From BOG-1155 sp963717985 (GTDB lineage Bacteria > Desulfobacterota > Syntrophorhabdia > Syntrophorhabdales > WCHB1-27): 64,000 nt of DNA. Positions 7,614 through 17,000 of this stretch are shown here, piece by piece. The stretch is taken from positions 124,001-188,000 of the forward strand of contig CAVQYC010000006.1 in NCBI GenBank assembly GCA_963717985.1, in the 5' to 3' direction. The position numbers and the translations under genes were made by a program. Each line of letters begins with the position of its first letter. The first letter of the stretch is position 1. Below the pieces are notes generated by a model that saw only the letters and a program-made list of their open reading frames with translations, searched no databases and had not been told where the DNA came from.

Positions 7614-9050
7614 ATGGGGCTTAAGACCAAAAAGGAGTATATTGAATCGCTGCGGGTCCTCCATCCCACGGCGTACATGTTCGGGGAGCGCGTGACGAAC
7701 GTCGTCGACAATCCCCGGCTCCGCGCAGGCATCGAGGCAACGGGAGCCACCTACGAGATAGCCGAATTGGACGAATACCGGGACCTCGTGGTCACCACCA
7801 GTCCTCTCATCAACGAGCCCGTCAACCGGTTCACCCTGCCCCCCTCCAGCATCGAGGATCTGGTGGCGCGGGTAAAGGTCAACCGGAAACTGGGCAACTT
7901 TGTCGGCACCTGTCACCAGCGGTGCACGGGGCTTGACTGTCTCTCCACCCTGTCGATTGTCACCTATGATATCGACCGGAAGTACCAGACCGACTACCAC
8001 AGCCGCTTCACCGAATTCCTGAAGTACGTGCAGAAGAATGACCTCTCCGCAAACGCGGGCGTCACCGACGTCAAGGGCGACCGCTCCCTTGGTCCTTCCG
8101 ACCAGGCCGACAAGGATATGTACCTCCACATGGTCGAAAAAAGGGACGACGGTATCGTGGTGCGCGGCGCGAAGGCCCATCAGACCGGCTCTCTTTCTTC
8201 CCACGAGATCATCGTCCTGCCTACCCGCGCCCTCACGAAAGCGGATAAGGAGTATGCCGTCGCCTTTGCAGTCCCCTCCGACGCGGAAGGATTGATCCAC
8301 GTGGTCGGCAGATCGACCCTAGACATGCGCGAGCTGGACGGCTGCGACATCGGCAACACGCTCTATTCGAAATACTGTCCCACCCTGATTTTCAACAATG
8401 TCTTCGTGCCGTGGGAGCGGGTCTTTATGTGCGGCGAGACCGAGTTCGCCCAGGAGATGGTGGTCAAGTTTTCTTCCCTGCACCGCCAGAGCCACGGCGG
8501 GTGTAAGTCGGGCAAGATCGACTGCATGATCGGCGCGGCCCTCACGCTCATGGATTATAACGGGACCGCCAAGGTGGGCCACCACAAGCAGAAGATCATC
8601 GACATGATCCACAGGGCGGAGACGCTTTACGCATGCTGTCTTGCGGCCTCCTACGAAGGCACGAAACAGCCGTCGGGCACTTACTACATCGATACGGTCC
8701 TCGCCAATGCCTCAAAGCTGCACGAGGGCAAGGAGCTTGCGGAAGCGATCCGCCTCATGGTCGACATATGCGGCGGCTTCGTGGCCGACCTGCCTTCCGA
8801 CAGAGACCTCGCCAACCCCGAGGTCGGGCCGCTCCTCCGGAAATACCTGAAGGGCGTTGACGGCAACGAAGTGGAAGACCGTATGAAGATGTACAGGCTG
8901 GTGGAAAAAATGGCCCTCGAAAGCGCCGACACCATCTCCGATATACACGGAGGCGGGTCGCCCGAGGCGCACAGGGTGACGATCTACCGCGAGACGGACC
9001 TGCAGGGCAAAAAACGGGCTGCCAAAAGGCTTGCCGGGATCGACAAATAA
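7614..9050 (+). CDS. 4-hydroxybutyryl-CoA dehydratase-like flavoprotein (4-hydroxyphenylacetate 3-hydroxylase superfamily)
   Basis: The 478-residue protein matches the length and domain order of 4-hydroxybutyryl-CoA dehydratase/vinylacetyl-CoA isomerase. All four ligands expected for the substrate-exposed [4Fe-4S] cluster can be placed: Cys100 and Cys104 in TCHQRCTGLD, and His290 and Cys297 in HRQSHGGC. The His-to-Cys spacing of seven equals that of the Clostridium enzyme. Lys298 follows Cys297. By approximate positional alignment, the active-site Glu257 and Tyr296 of the Clostridium enzyme are Cys255 and His294 here, so the substrate may not be 4-hydroxybutyryl-CoA. FAD and cluster chemistry is oxygen-sensitive, consistent with an anaerobe. 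GAGGAGG precedes the ATG. It is linked to the GntR gene. Confidence 0.85.
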   Translation: MGLKTKKEYIESLRVLHPTAYMFGERVTNVVDNPRLRAGIEATGATYEIAELDEYRDLVVTTSPLINEPVNRFTLPPSSIEDLVARVKVNRKLGNFVGTCHQRCTGLDCLSTLSIVTYDIDRKYQTDYHSRFTEFLKYVQKNDLSANAGVTDVKGDRSLGPSDQADKDMYLHMVEKRDDGIVVRGAKAHQTGSLSSHEIIVLPTRALTKADKEYAVAFAVPSDAEGLIHVVGRSTLDMRELDGCDIGNTLYSKYCPTLIFNNVFVPWERVFMCGETEFAQEMVVKFSSLHRQSHGGCKSGKIDCMIGAALTLMDYNGTAKVGHHKQKIIDMIHRAETLYACCLAASYEGTKQPSGTYYIDTVLANASKLHEGKELAEAIRLMVDICGGFVADLPSDRDLANPEVGPLLRKYLKGVDGNEVEDRMKMYRLVEKMALESADTISDIHGGGSPEAHRVTIYRETDLQGKKRAAKRLAGIDK

Positions 9051-9081
9051 GAGGGATCGTGCTTTATCGGATGGCGCGACC

Positions 9082-10491
9082 CTACTCCCACTCCGTATGG
9101 AAGAGGCCCTCCCGGTCGAGCCTCCGGTACTGGTGGGCGCCGAAATAGTCCCTCTGGGCCTGGACCAGGTTCGCAGGCAGCCATCCGCTCCGGTAGGCGT
9201 CAAAATAGGCGAGACAGGCCCCCAGGCCGGGGGTCGGTATGCCGCTTGCTGCCCCGTCAGCCACCACGGCTCGCAGGTCCGCCTGGTCGCTCATCACCAT
9301 TTCCCGCAAGGCCGGGTCGAGGAGCAAATTCTTCAGGTCCGGCCGGTCATGGAAGGCCCGGCGGATAGGCTCAAGCAACCCCGAGCGGATGATGCATCCG
9401 CCCCTCCAGATCCTCGCGACCTCTTCCAGCCTGAGGCCGTACCCGTATAGCCGGGACGCCTCCGCAAGCTGCGCCATCCCCTGGCTATAGACGATAACCA
9501 TGGAGGCCCTCATTGCCCTGCCCAGGCAATCGACGAACTGCGCCCCATCCCGGTCAAGGCGCCCGTCCGGTCCGGAAAGCGCAATTGCGGCCTCCTGCCG
9601 CTCCTTTCGCAGGTCGGAAAGGTCCCTCATGTGTACGGCGCTGCCGATCGCAGGCACGGGCACACGCAGGTCCATGGCGTCCTGGACCGTCCACTTGCCC
9701 GTGCCTTTTTGCTGGGCTTCATCGACGATCATGTCTAAAAGCAAGCGACCGCCGGGGGCGTCCTTTTTCGCAAAAATCCGGGCCGTGATCCCCATCAGAA
9801 AGCCTGCAAGGAAGGACGAGTTCCATCGGTCGTAGATATCCCGAAGCCGCTCGTTGGGCAGACTTAAGCCCCGCTTCATCAGGTCGTAGGATTCCGCGAT
9901 CAATTGCATCATCGCGTACTCGATGCCGTTATGGACCATTTTCACGTAGTCGCCCGAAGACCCGGGACCCAGGTAGGCGACGCACGGCTCTCCGTCCACC
10001 TTCGCAGCCGCTGCCTCGAAGATTGGCCGCACACGGGCATAGCCGCCAACCGGTCCGCCCGGCATGATGCTCGGACCGAAGCGCGCGCCACTCTCGCCGC
10101 CGGAAATGCCCACTCCCATATAGAGGATATGGCGCTCTTCGAGACGGCGAATGCGGGCATCGGTCTCCCTGAAGTAGGAATTCCCCCCATCGATGAGGAG
10201 ATCACCGGGCACGAGATGGGGGAGAAGCGCGTCGATGACCGCATCCACGGGAGGTCCCGCGGGCACGAGCATGATTACGGCAATCGGCTTGCGCAGCAGC
10301 CGGATCAGCTCGCCGACCGTGGCCGCCCCGGCGGCCGGCCGTCCTTCCGCTTCACGCATGAGCGCTTCGACCTGCTTTTGGTCGGTATCGTATCCTGCCA
10401 CGGGGAAGCCCTTGTCCGCGATATTGAGGGCAAGGTTCCGTCCCATCACCCCGAGCCCGATCATGCCGATCTCATAATTGCCGCTATTCAT
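9082..10491 (-). CDS. gnd: 6-phosphogluconate dehydrogenase (decarboxylating)
   Basis: This 469-residue enzyme converts 6-phosphogluconate to ribulose-5-phosphate and CO2 with NAD(P)+. The N-terminal Rossmann motif is IGLGVMGRNLALN, the substrate loop is LIDGGNSYFRET, and the family signature GISGGESGARFGPSIMPGG contains the catalytic region. The C-terminal all-helical domain is complete. It is the last gene of the left-reading glk-rpiB-pgi-gnd cluster, about 47 bp after pgi. Its substrate would normally come from zwf and pgl across the cluster, but zwf is interrupted. It could still act if gluconate or another route supplies 6-phosphogluconate. Confidence 0.95.
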   Translation of the reverse strand: MNSGNYEIGMIGLGVMGRNLALNIADKGFPVAGYDTDQKQVEALMREAEGRPAAGAATVGELIRLLRKPIAVIMLVPAGPPVDAVIDALLPHLVPGDLLIDGGNSYFRETDARIRRLEERHILYMGVGISGGESGARFGPSIMPGGPVGGYARVRPIFEAAAAKVDGEPCVAYLGPGSSGDYVKMVHNGIEYAMMQLIAESYDLMKRGLSLPNERLRDIYDRWNSSFLAGFLMGITARIFAKKDAPGGRLLLDMIVDEAQQKGTGKWTVQDAMDLRVPVPAIGSAVHMRDLSDLRKERQEAAIALSGPDGRLDRDGAQFVDCLGRAMRASMVIVYSQGMAQLAEASRLYGYGLRLEEVARIWRGGCIIRSGLLEPIRRAFHDRPDLKNLLLDPALREMVMSDQADLRAVVADGAASGIPTPGLGACLAYFDAYRSGWLPANLVQAQRDYFGAHQYRRLDREGLFHTEWE

Positions 10492-10538
10492 CCCTCGTCA
10501 CCGCCTTATTTCTTGGGCGCACGCGTCACGGACACCAT

Positions 10539-12353
10539 TTACACACCCTTTGTCCCCACGATCAAGGCCCGTTCCACAAGCTGTCGCAGGAGGGAAAAGC
10601 CTTTCTTCACGTCATCGCCGAGGTCGATGCGCATCACCTTCCGGTCATGCCTCGCCAGCGCCTCAAGATCGCCCAGGGCCTGGGCCTTCTTGAAGATACC
10701 GAAGGTGTACGGCCTTCGGGGAATGGAGATGTCGGTCGCGTCATGACAGGTCAATTGGATGAAAAGACCCGTATTCGGACCACCCTTGTGCAGTTGTCCC
10801 GTCGAGTGGAGAAAGCGGGGACCATAGCCGACGGTGGTGGCGAGTCCCAGGGCATCCCTGAGACGGAGCCGGATTGCCTGCATGAGCTCGTTCGTGGATG
10901 CTTCTTCCGGCAGATAGGCCAGGATCGCAACGTAATCGCCGGGATGACCCTGTGAGAGGAAGGCTGAAAGCAGTTCTCCGGGGTTTTCCGCGCCATCCCT
11001 GGAAAAGAAGCGCAAGGGGCCGTGCACCATCACAGGGGCCGGCTCCGTGAGCGAGCCCCGCTCCCGGACAGAGGAGAGGAGGCGGTTCGTCGCGTCCTTG
11101 CTCTCCTGCACATTGGGCTGATCAAAGGGGTTTATACCGAGTATGGCGCCGGCTATCGCGGTTGCCGCTTCCCACCGGAAGAATTCCTGCGCGATGGCGC
11201 ATGCGCCGGCCACCTCAATGAACGCAAAGGGCAGGCTTGCAGTCTGAAGCATCCTCACGGCTTCCTCCAGCCGCGCGTCGCTCCGCCCTTTCATGTATAT
11301 GTGGACAAAGAACCGGTCGCTTCCGTAAGCCAGGGGTGTGCCCGCGGGCTCGCCGGTGACCGGGAGAAGTCCTGTTCCCTCCTTGCCCGTGCTCTCCGCG
11401 ATAAGCTGTTCCAGCCACATGCCGAAGGTGGCCATGTCGTTTGAAAGGAGGAACGTCACCTTGTCCCTGCCCACGCGCGCCATCTCGCCCATGACCGCCC
11501 CCAGCAAGGCGCCGGGGTTCTCCTGGACGGGTACGGTCGGCCCGCATGCCCGCGCCATGTGGAGGGCCTCATCGAGAATCCGCTCCACATCGAGACCCAT
11601 CAGGGCTGCCGGCAGCAAGCCGAAATAGGAGAGGGCCGAATACCGGCCGCCGATGTCGCTGAAGTTGAGAAAAACCCTGCGAAATTGCCTGTCCTTGGCC
11701 GTTGTTGCCAGCGGTGTGCCGGGATCCGTCACCGCGACAAAATTCTCTCCAGCCCGTTCCCCTTTGACGGCCCTCACGCGCTCGTAGAAATAGTCGTCAA
11801 AGGCGAGGGGCTCTGCGGTTGTCCCCGACTTGCTCGCCACAATAAAGAGGGTGTTTTGGAGGTCGATCCGGCTCTCGAGCGCTGCAATCGTCACGGGGTC
11901 GGTCGTATCGAGCACAGTGAGGGGGAGTCCGCCCGGCCCAGGCTCGAACATATCCCGGAAAACGAGCGGTGCGAGGCTGCTCCCGCCCATCCCCATGTGG
12001 ACCACGTGAGAGAAACCGGAGGCCGCAACCTGCCTCGCGAACCCTATGAGATCCGGCAGGTTTTCCCGCATCAACTCTACCACGTCGAGCCACCCGAGGG
12101 CGTGACCTATCGCTTCCTGCTCGACCGCATCTTCCTTCCAAAGCCCCGCATCCTTCTGCCAGAGCCGCTCCACAAACCGCTCCTTTTTGAGCTTCTCAAG
12201 GCAGGGCTTCACGTGCGATACCTGGAACGAAGCCGTGTCGTGCGACATCAGGTCCTGGCGGCCCAGGTTCAACACCAGCCGGTTGATCCTGCCGTCCGGC
12301 GCCTGCTCTTCCTCCCTTGCGGCCTTGCCGGCCCCCTTTTCCTTATCACTCAT
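10539..12353 (-). CDS. pgi: Glucose-6-phosphate isomerase, type found in transaldolase-isomerase fusions
   Basis: The 604-residue protein has the isomerase signature SDIGGRYSALSYFG and a second motif NPFDQPNVQESK. These resemble the isomerase half of bifunctional transaldolase/phosphoglucose isomerase proteins more than the classical enzyme. SIS domains contain VHMGMGGSSLAP and the sugar-phosphate loop ASKSGTT. Transaldolase is a separate gene here at 16.1 kb, so the fusion is split. The ATG at 12353 was preferred over the upstream one at 12425 because AAGGAG lies eight bases before it. It interconverts glucose-6-phosphate and fructose-6-phosphate in the cytosol. Confidence 0.93.
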   Translation of the reverse strand: MSDKEKGAGKAAREEEQAPDGRINRLVLNLGRQDLMSHDTASFQVSHVKPCLEKLKKERFVERLWQKDAGLWKEDAVEQEAIGHALGWLDVVELMRENLPDLIGFARQVAASGFSHVVHMGMGGSSLAPLVFRDMFEPGPGGLPLTVLDTTDPVTIAALESRIDLQNTLFIVASKSGTTAEPLAFDDYFYERVRAVKGERAGENFVAVTDPGTPLATTAKDRQFRRVFLNFSDIGGRYSALSYFGLLPAALMGLDVERILDEALHMARACGPTVPVQENPGALLGAVMGEMARVGRDKVTFLLSNDMATFGMWLEQLIAESTGKEGTGLLPVTGEPAGTPLAYGSDRFFVHIYMKGRSDARLEEAVRMLQTASLPFAFIEVAGACAIAQEFFRWEAATAIAGAILGINPFDQPNVQESKDATNRLLSSVRERGSLTEPAPVMVHGPLRFFSRDGAENPGELLSAFLSQGHPGDYVAILAYLPEEASTNELMQAIRLRLRDALGLATTVGYGPRFLHSTGQLHKGGPNTGLFIQLTCHDATDISIPRRPYTFGIFKKAQALGDLEALARHDRKVMRIDLGDDVKKGFSLLRQLVERALIVGTKGV

Positions 12354-12496
12354 TGCGCAAGCTCCTTTTTCGGCAATTATTGGGACACCCGCAAGCGGGT
12401 ACCCGGTCGCCCCCTCCACGAGCAAGCTCGCGGAGCCACCCCCTCATAAAAAGGAAGAGGCATTTACCATGCTGTTCATATTCATCTCTCAGCTTT

Positions 12497-12955
12497 TCAT
12501 GAAACTTTGAGATCACCTTCCAACTGCCGTACCTTCTCCAGGCGCCGCGTGAAGCGTCCGGCGCCGGCGAAACGGGCGGAGAGGAAGGTTTTCACCAAAT
12601 CCCAGGCCAGGGCAGTACCTACCACCCTGCCCCCAAGGCACAGCACATTCATATCGTCGTCCTCCACCCCTTGGTGAGCGGAAAAAACCTCGTGCACCAG
12701 GGCCGCGCGCACGCCCACCACTTTGTTGGCCGCGATAGACGCCCCCACGCCGCTGCCGCACACGGCTATCCCCCGCTCCACCTGCCTTCCGGCCGCGGCC
12801 CTCGCCATGGGAACCACAAAATCGGGATAGTCGTCCTCGGGGTCAAGGGCAGAGGGACCGAAATCGACGACGTCGTGGCCTGCTTCCTTGAGCAGCGCCG
12901 CGAGACGTTCCTTCAATTCGAAGCCCCCATGGTCCGCCGCCATGCCGATCCGCAT
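12497..12955 (-). CDS. rpiB: Ribose-5-phosphate isomerase B
   Basis: The 152-residue protein matches the RpiB/LacAB family in length. It starts MRIGMAADHGGFELK, with the Asp/His of the phosphate site, and has the catalytic cysteine motif GIAVCGSGVG and the anion-hole GVRAAL region. The ATG at 12955 has GGAGG upstream. An upstream extension to 13069 overlaps the kinase gene and has no family match. It lies 5 bp after the ROK kinase stop. It isomerises ribose-5-phosphate and ribulose-5-phosphate. Confidence 0.95.
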   Translation of the reverse strand: MRIGMAADHGGFELKERLAALLKEAGHDVVDFGPSALDPEDDYPDFVVPMARAAAGRQVERGIAVCGSGVGASIAANKVVGVRAALVHEVFSAHQGVEDDDMNVLCLGGRVVGTALAWDLVKTFLSARFAGAGRFTRRLEKVRQLEGDLKVS

Positions 12956-12960
12956 ATTCT

Positions 12961-13950
12961 TTAGCCTCCAACCGGGCCTTCCGTGTCGCCCCCGAAGGCG
13001 CGCATCGCGAGGCTTGCCGCCCCTACGACCCCCGCGCCCGGTCCGAGCATGCCCGGCACTATCTCGCAAGACGCGCCCGCCGAGGTGAGGGCGTCCTGCG
13101 TCACCCTGCGGCGCACCCGATCGATCATCTCGGGCAGACCGTCGATCACGCCACCTCCGAGGACCAGCCGGCCGGGGTTAAAAGCGTTCACGAGGCTGAC
13201 GCAGCCCGCCGTCAGTGCCCGGCCCACGCTGTCAAGGAGGCTCAAGGAAAGCATGTCCCCGCGATGCGCGCACTGTGCGACCGTTTCCGCGCTGACCCCC
13301 TTCGCGGCGCCCCCTGCCGCGGCGAGGAGCATGCTGCCCGATGGGGGGTCCCTCTCTATCATCTCCTGCGCCTGCCGCGCAATGGCCCATCCGCTGGCGA
13401 GCGCCTCAAGGCACCCCCTGTTGCCGCACGTGCAAGGCGGGCCATTCATGTCGATGACGATGTGACCCAACTCCCCCGCGCTATTCGCAGAGCCCGACAC
13501 CACCCGGCCGCCGCTCACTATGCCGCCGCCTATGCCCGTTCCCACGTAAAGGCATATCACGTCATCATATCCCTTCCCCGCGCCATAAAGCCATTCCCCC
13601 CAGGTGATGGCCCGCACGTCGTTGGTCACCACGGCGGCCATCTCGAGGGCCTCCTCCAGGTCGGCGCGGAGCGGCACCTCGCGCCAGTTGAGATTCGGCG
13701 CAAAGAGAACGCGGCCCGTGTGCCTCTCGATCTGGCCGGCAACACCGACGCCTATGCCGAGAGGCGCCGTCCCCGCCCTCTCCATCAAGAGTCTCGCGGC
13801 CTCCACTATATCACGTTCGGCCGCGGCCGGACCACCCTCCGCTCTTGTCGGCGTCCTGATCGAGTCAACGACCTTTCCGCCCCGCTCAACCCTCGCCACC
13901 TCAAGCTTCGTGGCGCCCAAATCGACACCTACGGCCCAATATTCATTCAC
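12961..13950 (-). CDS. glk: ROK-family sugar kinase, probable glucokinase
   Basis: This 329-residue ROK protein has the ATP phosphate-binding loop GVDLGATKLEVARV and the catalytic/sugar motif AGELGHIVIDMNG. The zinc-binding motif CTCGNRGCLEA has the CxCGxxGCxE pattern with its upstream histidine. ROK sugar kinases with this zinc motif phosphorylate glucose or related hexoses. It is the first gene of the left-reading cluster with rpiB, pgi and gnd, so glucokinase feeding pgi is the best guess; a regulator role is unlikely because there is no N-terminal helix-turn-helix. Confidence 0.88.
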   Translation of the reverse strand: MNEYWAVGVDLGATKLEVARVERGGKVVDSIRTPTRAEGGPAAAERDIVEAARLLMERAGTAPLGIGVGVAGQIERHTGRVLFAPNLNWREVPLRADLEEALEMAAVVTNDVRAITWGEWLYGAGKGYDDVICLYVGTGIGGGIVSGGRVVSGSANSAGELGHIVIDMNGPPCTCGNRGCLEALASGWAIARQAQEMIERDPPSGSMLLAAAGGAAKGVSAETVAQCAHRGDMLSLSLLDSVGRALTAGCVSLVNAFNPGRLVLGGGVIDGLPEMIDRVRRRVTQDALTSAGASCEIVPGMLGPGAGVVGAASLAMRAFGGDTEGPVGG

Positions 13951-14133
13951 CTTACAGTCCCCCCTCTCGCGTCTCTGTTAAATCCTTTCAGTGGTCGATC
14001 AACGCCATGTGAGCTCATAATTATACTCTTCCTTCTATAACTTGGAGCCGACCGGCGCAAGTTGCAAGTAAAAAGTGAAGCATACCCCTCAAGCAATGAA
14101 AAAACCGGCCCAAAAAACGCACCGGCCCCTTCC

Positions 14134-14172
14134 TTGACGTTTGTCAAGGGCGGGACTTATATAAGATATAAT
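14134..14172 (+). promoter_or_regulatory. Promoter region of tkt-tal-zwf-pgl with a small palindrome
   Basis: TTGACG (14134-14139) is followed 17-18 bp later by TTATAT/TATATA (14157-14163). A second AT box, TATAAT, is at 14167-14172. The -35 box is part of a perfect inverted repeat, TTGAC-GTTT-GTCAA (14134-14147), a possible operator in this divergent intergenic region. Confidence 0.55.
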
Positions 14173-14240
14173 CGGGCACATTCCGGCAAGTCGGCCGACC
14201 GAACAAAGAGAAATGCAGGGAAAGGGAAAAGGAGATAACC

Positions 14241-16079
14241 ATGGTCCGGGAGACAACAGGATACCTTGAGAAATTGGCGAAATTGGTCCGGTACTATATA
14301 ATTGTCGCGACGACACGGGCGGGCTCGGGTCACCCCACGTCTTCTCTTTCCGCGGTCGAGCTTACCACGGGCCTTATGTTCGGAGGGTTTTTTCATTACG
14401 ACCCCGACCGGCCTGCGCTGCCGAACAACGACCGTTTTGTGCTGTCAAAGGGACACGCTTCGCCCCTCCTCTATGCGCTCTGGACTGTTGCGGGCTGCAT
14501 AACCGAAGAAGAGCTGCTGCAATACCGGGTGTTCGGCAGCCCCCTGGAGGGTCATCCGACGCCCAATTTCCCCTATGCCGACGCTGCCACCGGCTCGCTC
14601 GGCCAGGGGCTTTCCATAGGCGTCGGTATGGCCTTGAATGCAAAATATCTCGATAAGCTGCCGTACAGGACCTATGTGCTCCTCGGCGACAGCGAGATGG
14701 CCGAGGGGTCGAACTGGGAGGCTATGCAGATCGCCGCACACTATAAGCTGGATAACCTTGTGGGCATGATAGACGTGAACCGCCTGGGCCAGAGGGGCGA
14801 GACCATGTATGGATGGGACGTGGAAGCCTATGCCGAGAGGTGCTGCGCCTTCGGCTGGGAGGCTGTGGTGATCGACGGCCATAGGTTCGACGACATCCTG
14901 CCGGCTTTCAGGAAGGCAGCGGAGGTCAAGGGAAAGCCGGTAATGATCGTCGCCCGCACCATCAAGGGCAAGGGTGCGCCGGCCGTGGAAAACAAGAACG
15001 GCTGGCACGGAAAGCCGTTAACAAAGGAAGAAGGGGACGAGGCGCTAAGGCTCCTTGAGCCGCTCGACAGATCGGTACGCGAAAAAATGAGCCTTCCAGA
15101 GGACCTCGCGCCGCCGGGACGCGCAGGCCAGGCTGTTCCCGCGCCTGCGTACAAGCCGGGAGAGGCCGTGGCCACCAGAAAGGCTTACGGCAACGCCCTT
15201 GCCCGTCTCTACCCGGCTTTTCCTGAAATGGTCGTCCTTGACGGAGAGGTGAGCAATTCGACCTATGCCGAGATCGTTCACGAGGCCTTTCCCGAACGCT
15301 ACTTTGAGATGTATATTGCGGAGCAGAATATGGTCGGTACGGCCGTGGGCCTGTCCAGTCGGGGGAAGACACCCTTCGTCTCCACCTTCGCCGCCTTCTT
15401 CACGAGGGCCTTCGACCAGATACGGATGAGCGGGTACTCGAAAGTCAACATAAAATTCGCGGGCTCACACGCCGGCGTCTCCATCGGTGAAGACGGTCCT
15501 TCCCAGATGGGGCTCGAAGACATCGCCATGTTCCGGAACATTATCGACAGCGTCGTCCTCTACCCGTCTGATGCAGTCTCGACGGAAAAGCTCGTGGAAC
15601 AGGCAGCAGGCATGAGCGGGATCGTCTACCTGCGGACGACGAGAGGTGCCACGCCCGTCATCTACGACCCGTCCGAAACGTTCGAGATAGGAGGGAACAA
15701 GGTGCTCAAGGCTAGCGCCGGGGACCGGATTGCGGTGGTCGCAGCGGGCGTCACCCTCTTCGAGGCCCTGGACGCCTACGAGGAGCTGAAAAAGGAAGGG
15801 ATCGACCTAAGGGTGATCGACCTCTACTGCGTCAAGCCTATCGACACCTCTACGCTGAAGGCTGCCCTGGGAGCGGTAAAAGTGGTGGTCACCGTCGAGG
15901 ACCACCATCCGGAAGGGGGCTTGGGAGAGGCGGTACGGAGTGCGCTTGCAGGTGACACCATAGCGGTGCACTCCCTGGCAGTGCGGAAGATACCGAGGAG
16001 CGGACATGCGGCGGAGCTGCTCGGTTATGAGGAGATCTCGAAGGCCGCCATCGTAAAAAAGGTGAAGGAGCTTATATGA
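14241..16079 (+). CDS. tkt: Transketolase, full length
   Basis: The 612-residue ThDP enzyme carries both transketolase halves in one chain. The ThDP motif GDSEMAEGSNWEAM lies near residues 150-163. The pyrimidine-binding middle domain follows (IAEQNMVGTAVGLSSRGKTPF), then the C-terminal transketolase domain. Histidines for substrate binding are in TRAGSGHPTSS and SKGHASPLLYAL. It moves two-carbon units between sugar phosphates in the non-oxidative pentose phosphate pathway. The ribosome-binding site AAAAGGAGATAACC supports the ATG. Its TGA overlaps the tal ATG by four bases (ATGA), showing translational coupling. Confidence 0.95.
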   Translation: MVRETTGYLEKLAKLVRYYIIVATTRAGSGHPTSSLSAVELTTGLMFGGFFHYDPDRPALPNNDRFVLSKGHASPLLYALWTVAGCITEEELLQYRVFGSPLEGHPTPNFPYADAATGSLGQGLSIGVGMALNAKYLDKLPYRTYVLLGDSEMAEGSNWEAMQIAAHYKLDNLVGMIDVNRLGQRGETMYGWDVEAYAERCCAFGWEAVVIDGHRFDDILPAFRKAAEVKGKPVMIVARTIKGKGAPAVENKNGWHGKPLTKEEGDEALRLLEPLDRSVREKMSLPEDLAPPGRAGQAVPAPAYKPGEAVATRKAYGNALARLYPAFPEMVVLDGEVSNSTYAEIVHEAFPERYFEMYIAEQNMVGTAVGLSSRGKTPFVSTFAAFFTRAFDQIRMSGYSKVNIKFAGSHAGVSIGEDGPSQMGLEDIAMFRNIIDSVVLYPSDAVSTEKLVEQAAGMSGIVYLRTTRGATPVIYDPSETFEIGGNKVLKASAGDRIAVVAAGVTLFEALDAYEELKKEGIDLRVIDLYCVKPIDTSTLKAALGAVKVVVTVEDHHPEGGLGEAVRSALAGDTIAVHSLAVRKIPRSGHAAELLGYEEISKAAIVKKVKELI

Positions 16080-16939
16080 GACCGCAGCAATTGAAAACGA
16101 GGATCTTTCTGGACGGCGGAAACCCTGATGAGACTGCAAGGGCGATAAAGGTCTTCGGGTTCCTCGACGGCCAGACCACCAATCCCACGCTGATCTCGAA
16201 GAACCCCAGCGCAGCCGAGCGTCTCGCGCAGGGCACGCGGTTTTCCCCCGGTGAGCTCGTCGGCTATTACCGGGACGTGGTAAAGCAGATATCGGCCATG
16301 GTCCCGGAAGGGTCCATCTCTGTCGAAGTCTATGCGGACCGGGCCACAAAGGCGGAGACAATGCTGGAACAGGGCAAAGAGATGTTCGGCTGGATCCCGA
16401 ACGCCCATATCAAATTCCCCACCTCGGCCGAAGGGCTCAAAGCCGCCTCACTGGCAATCAGCCAGGGGCTGCGCGTCAACATGACCCTCTGCTTCAGCCA
16501 GGCCCAGGCCGCTGCGGTCTACGCGGCCACCAGGGGCGCCCGCAAGGGGCAGGTATTCGTCTCGCCCTTTATCGGCAGGCTCGACGACAGGGGGGAGAAC
16601 GGCATGGACCTCATCAGTCACATCATCAGGATGTATGCCAAGGGGGACGGTCATGTCGAGGTCCTCACCGCGAGCGTGAGAAAAGTCGACCATCTCCTGT
16701 ATGCACTGGCGCTGGGCTCCGACATCATCACGTCCCCTTTCAGCGTTCTTGAGGAATGGGACAAAAAGGGCCTGCTTTTGCCGGGCGCCGACTACAGTTA
16801 TGATACGGGCAGCCTCAAGGCCATCCCCTACGAGGAGATGGACCTGACGAAAGACTGGCGGGACTACGACATACGGCACGACCTGACCGACAAAGGCATG
16901 GAGCGGTTCTCGCAGGACTGGAACTCCCTTATAGGATAG
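16076..16939 (+). CDS. tal: Transaldolase
   Basis: The 287-residue class I aldolase barrel has the N-terminal family motif GQTTNPTLISKNP, the Schiff-base lysine Lys113 in AHIKFPTS and the conserved MTLCFSQAQA strand. It transfers dihydroxyacetone units between sugar phosphates. Sequence type is closest to the short TalB/TalC-like proteins that accompany or fuse to the pgi type found at 10.5 kb. The start overlaps the transketolase stop, so both proteins are made from one message. Confidence 0.93.
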   Translation: MRPQQLKTRIFLDGGNPDETARAIKVFGFLDGQTTNPTLISKNPSAAERLAQGTRFSPGELVGYYRDVVKQISAMVPEGSISVEVYADRATKAETMLEQGKEMFGWIPNAHIKFPTSAEGLKAASLAISQGLRVNMTLCFSQAQAAAVYAATRGARKGQVFVSPFIGRLDDRGENGMDLISHIIRMYAKGDGHVEVLTASVRKVDHLLYALALGSDIITSPFSVLEEWDKKGLLLPGADYSYDTGSLKAIPYEEMDLTKDWRDYDIRHDLTDKGMERFSQDWNSLIG

Positions 16940-16950
16940 CGGGTAAAAAA

Positions 16951-16976
16951 GCCCCCTTTCTGTCCGGGGGGCTATA
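16951..16976 (-). terminator. Hairpin between tal and zwf with a T tract on the minus strand
   Basis: GCCCCC (16951-16956) pairs with GGGGGC (16966-16971). The T tract expected of an intrinsic terminator follows the stem only on the minus strand (six A at 16945-16950 on the plus strand). On the plus strand no U run follows, so it would not strongly stop tal-zwf transcription. It may terminate antisense transcription or act as a processing hairpin. Confidence 0.5.
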
Positions 16977-17000
16977 CCAAAGAACGTGACGGAGCGACCT

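Noticed and set aside
7587..8300. Minus-strand frame of 237 codons
   Set aside because: It is the complement of the conserved dehydratase-like gene and shows no independent motif or ribosome-binding site.
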